DNA from: SVQP01 sp045650025
GTDB taxonomy: Bacteria > Bacillota > Clostridia > Oscillospirales > CAG-272
DNA: 15,046 nucleotides
Direction of reading: 5' to 3'
Assembly (NCBI GenBank): GCA_045650025.1
Contig: JAZRQR010000010.1
Coordinates: 1-15,046, forward strand
Shown here: in pieces, positions 14,185 to 15,046 of the stretch
Layout of the letters: each line of letters begins with the position of its first letter
How positions within the stretch are numbered: position 1 is the stretch's first letter
The notes under the pieces: model-generated
Databases searched by the model: none
The model's input: only the letters and a program-made list of their open reading frames with translations
Told to the model about the DNA's origin: nothing
Position numbers and translations under genes: made by a program

Positions 14185-14230
14185 ATGCCGGTAATGAAAA
14201 CTATCACTATGTTTTGAAAGGAATTTTACT

Positions 14231-14659
14231 ATGTCCACTTTTATGCAGAAGAAAGAATCTGTAGTTCGTAAGTGGTACGTTCTGGATGCAGCAGGCAAGC
14301 CCCTTGGCAGAACCGCTGTTGCAGCTGCAGACCTGCTCCGCGGCAAGAATGACCCCACTTTCACCCCCCATGTAGACTGCGGTAACTTCGTTGTTATCAT
14401 TAACGCAGATAAGGCAGTTCTGACCGGCAAGAAGCTCGAGCAGAAGTACCACTACCACCACTCCGGCTACGTTGGCGGCATGAAGTCCATCCAGTACAAG
14501 GAACTGATGGCTAAGCGCCCCGAGATGGCAATGGAGCTGGCAGTTAAGGGTATGCTCCCCCACAACACCCTCGGCCGCACCGCTTTCACCAGACTGAAGG
14601 TATATGCAGGCGAGGCTCATAAGCACCAGGCTCAGCAGCCCGAAGCTTACGAGTTTTAA
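14231..14659 (+). CDS. rplM: Ribosomal protein L13
   Basis: A 142-residue protein of the large ribosomal subunit and an early assembly protein that binds 23S rRNA. Family signatures are RKWYVLDAAGKPLGRTA near the N terminus, VIINADKAVLTGKKLEQKYHYHHSGYVGG in the middle and KGMLPHNTLGRTAFTRLKVYAGEAHKHQAQQPE at the end. Length is normal. AAAGGA (14217-14222) lies 8 bases before the ATG. Codons are those of a highly expressed gene (AAG, CCC, AAC, GCA, few rare codons). It is the first gene of the conserved rplM-rpsI operon, with rpsI 25 bases downstream. Confidence 0.99.
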   Translation: MSTFMQKKESVVRKWYVLDAAGKPLGRTAVAAADLLRGKNDPTFTPHVDCGNFVVIINADKAVLTGKKLEQKYHYHHSGYVGGMKSIQYKELMAKRPEMAMELAVKGMLPHNTLGRTAFTRLKVYAGEAHKHQAQQPEAYEF

Positions 14660-14684
14660 TCGAGAGAAAGGAAGGAGTTAACCA

Positions 14685-15046
14685 ATGTATACCAGTGCAA
14701 AGCCCTATTTCTACGGAACCGGCAGAAGAAAGAAGTCCATCGCACGCGTTAGACTTTACCCCGGTACCGGCTCTATCGTAATCAACGGCCGTGAGATCGA
14801 CGACTACTTCGGTCTTGAGACCCTGAAGCTGATCGTAAACCAGCCCTTCGCAACCACCGAGACCCTCGGCAAGTTCGATATCGTTGCTATCGTAAACGGC
14901 GGCGGTATTTCCGGCCAGGCTGGCGCAATCCGTCACGGTGTAGCTCGCGCTCTGCTGAGCGTTGACGCTAACTACAGACCCGCTCTCAAGGCAGCAGGAT
15001 TCTTGACCAGAGACCCTCGTATGAAGGAAAGAAAGAAGTACGGTCT
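14685..15046 (+). CDS. rpsI: Ribosomal protein S9 (3' end cut by the window)
   Basis: The first 120 codons of S9, a small-subunit protein whose C-terminal tail reaches the P-site tRNA. Recognisable parts are YGTGRRKKSIARVRLYPGTG, VNGGGISGQAGAIRHGVARAL and RDPRMKERKKYG. Only the last ten or so residues (normally ending in a basic tail with SKR) lie beyond the window. GGAAGGAG (14670-14677) lies 7 bases before the ATG. It shares the rplM promoter, as is usual in bacteria. Confidence 0.98.
   Translation, partial: MYTSAKPYFYGTGRRKKSIARVRLYPGTGSIVINGREIDDYFGLETLKLIVNQPFATTETLGKFDIVAIVNGGGISGQAGAIRHGVARALLSVDANYRPALKAAGFLTRDPRMKERKKYG

Noticed and set aside
14209..14217. Three-codon frame (ATG TTT TGA) in the rplM leader
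   Set aside because: No ribosome binding site and such short frames occur often by chance.
14185..14230. Structured L13 leader RNA before rplM
   Set aside because: The predicted leader is only about 40 bases and shows no strong pairing, too short for the known L13 leader type.

Overview
The window looks like chromosomal core DNA of a Bacillota member of class Clostridia, probably a gut-type Oscillospirales or related anaerobe. Support for this: strong AGGAGG-type ribosome binding sites, consensus sigma-A promoters with 17-nt spacers, an rplM-rpsI pair, GreA, a PucR/CdaR-type regulator, Gram-positive lipoproteins and a Dlt-like surface-modification cassette. The taxonomic placement is inference from gene content. 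There is no insertion sequence, phage gene, CRISPR array, tRNA or rRNA.

Layout: (1) 1-1308 is the 3' part of uvrA, closed by an intrinsic terminator. (2) 1415-7664 is a self-contained six-gene transcription unit with a perfect consensus promoter in front and a terminator behind. It encodes a transglutaminase-like lipoprotein with Ig-like repeats, a stand-alone amino-acid adenylation enzyme, a carrier protein, an MBOAT O-acyltransferase, an SGNH-type exported protein whose usual nucleophile serine is cysteine, and a small lipoprotein. The middle genes parallel DltA, DltC, DltB and DltD. The simplest model is that an amino acid is activated in the cytoplasm, loaded on the carrier, moved across the membrane by the MBOAT protein and placed on a cell-surface acceptor with help from the SGNH protein. 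The adenylation pocket lacks the cysteine associated with D-alanine choice in DltA, so the cargo may not be D-alanine. This is the most interesting part of the window.

(3) 7665-9917 holds rsmE (16S rRNA U1498 methyltransferase) and a CdaR/PucR-type regulator, each with its own promoter and with operator-like repeats next to the promoter. (4) 9982-12954 holds a membrane-anchored S41 (Ctp) protease with an N-terminal cytoplasmic domain, greA, and a single-pass membrane protein of unknown function, ending in a terminator. (5) 12978-13958 is the only minus-strand gene, a protein with three S1-like RNA-binding repeats. It is divergent from (6) rplM-rpsI (ribosomal proteins L13 and S9), which have a perfect consensus promoter with an A/T-rich upstream element. 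rpsI runs off the end of the window.

No gene-free stretch exceeds 300 bases. The longest is 13959-14230, which holds the divergent promoter region. The next is 7628-7858, which holds a terminator, a pair of direct repeats, the rsmE promoter and a leader hairpin.
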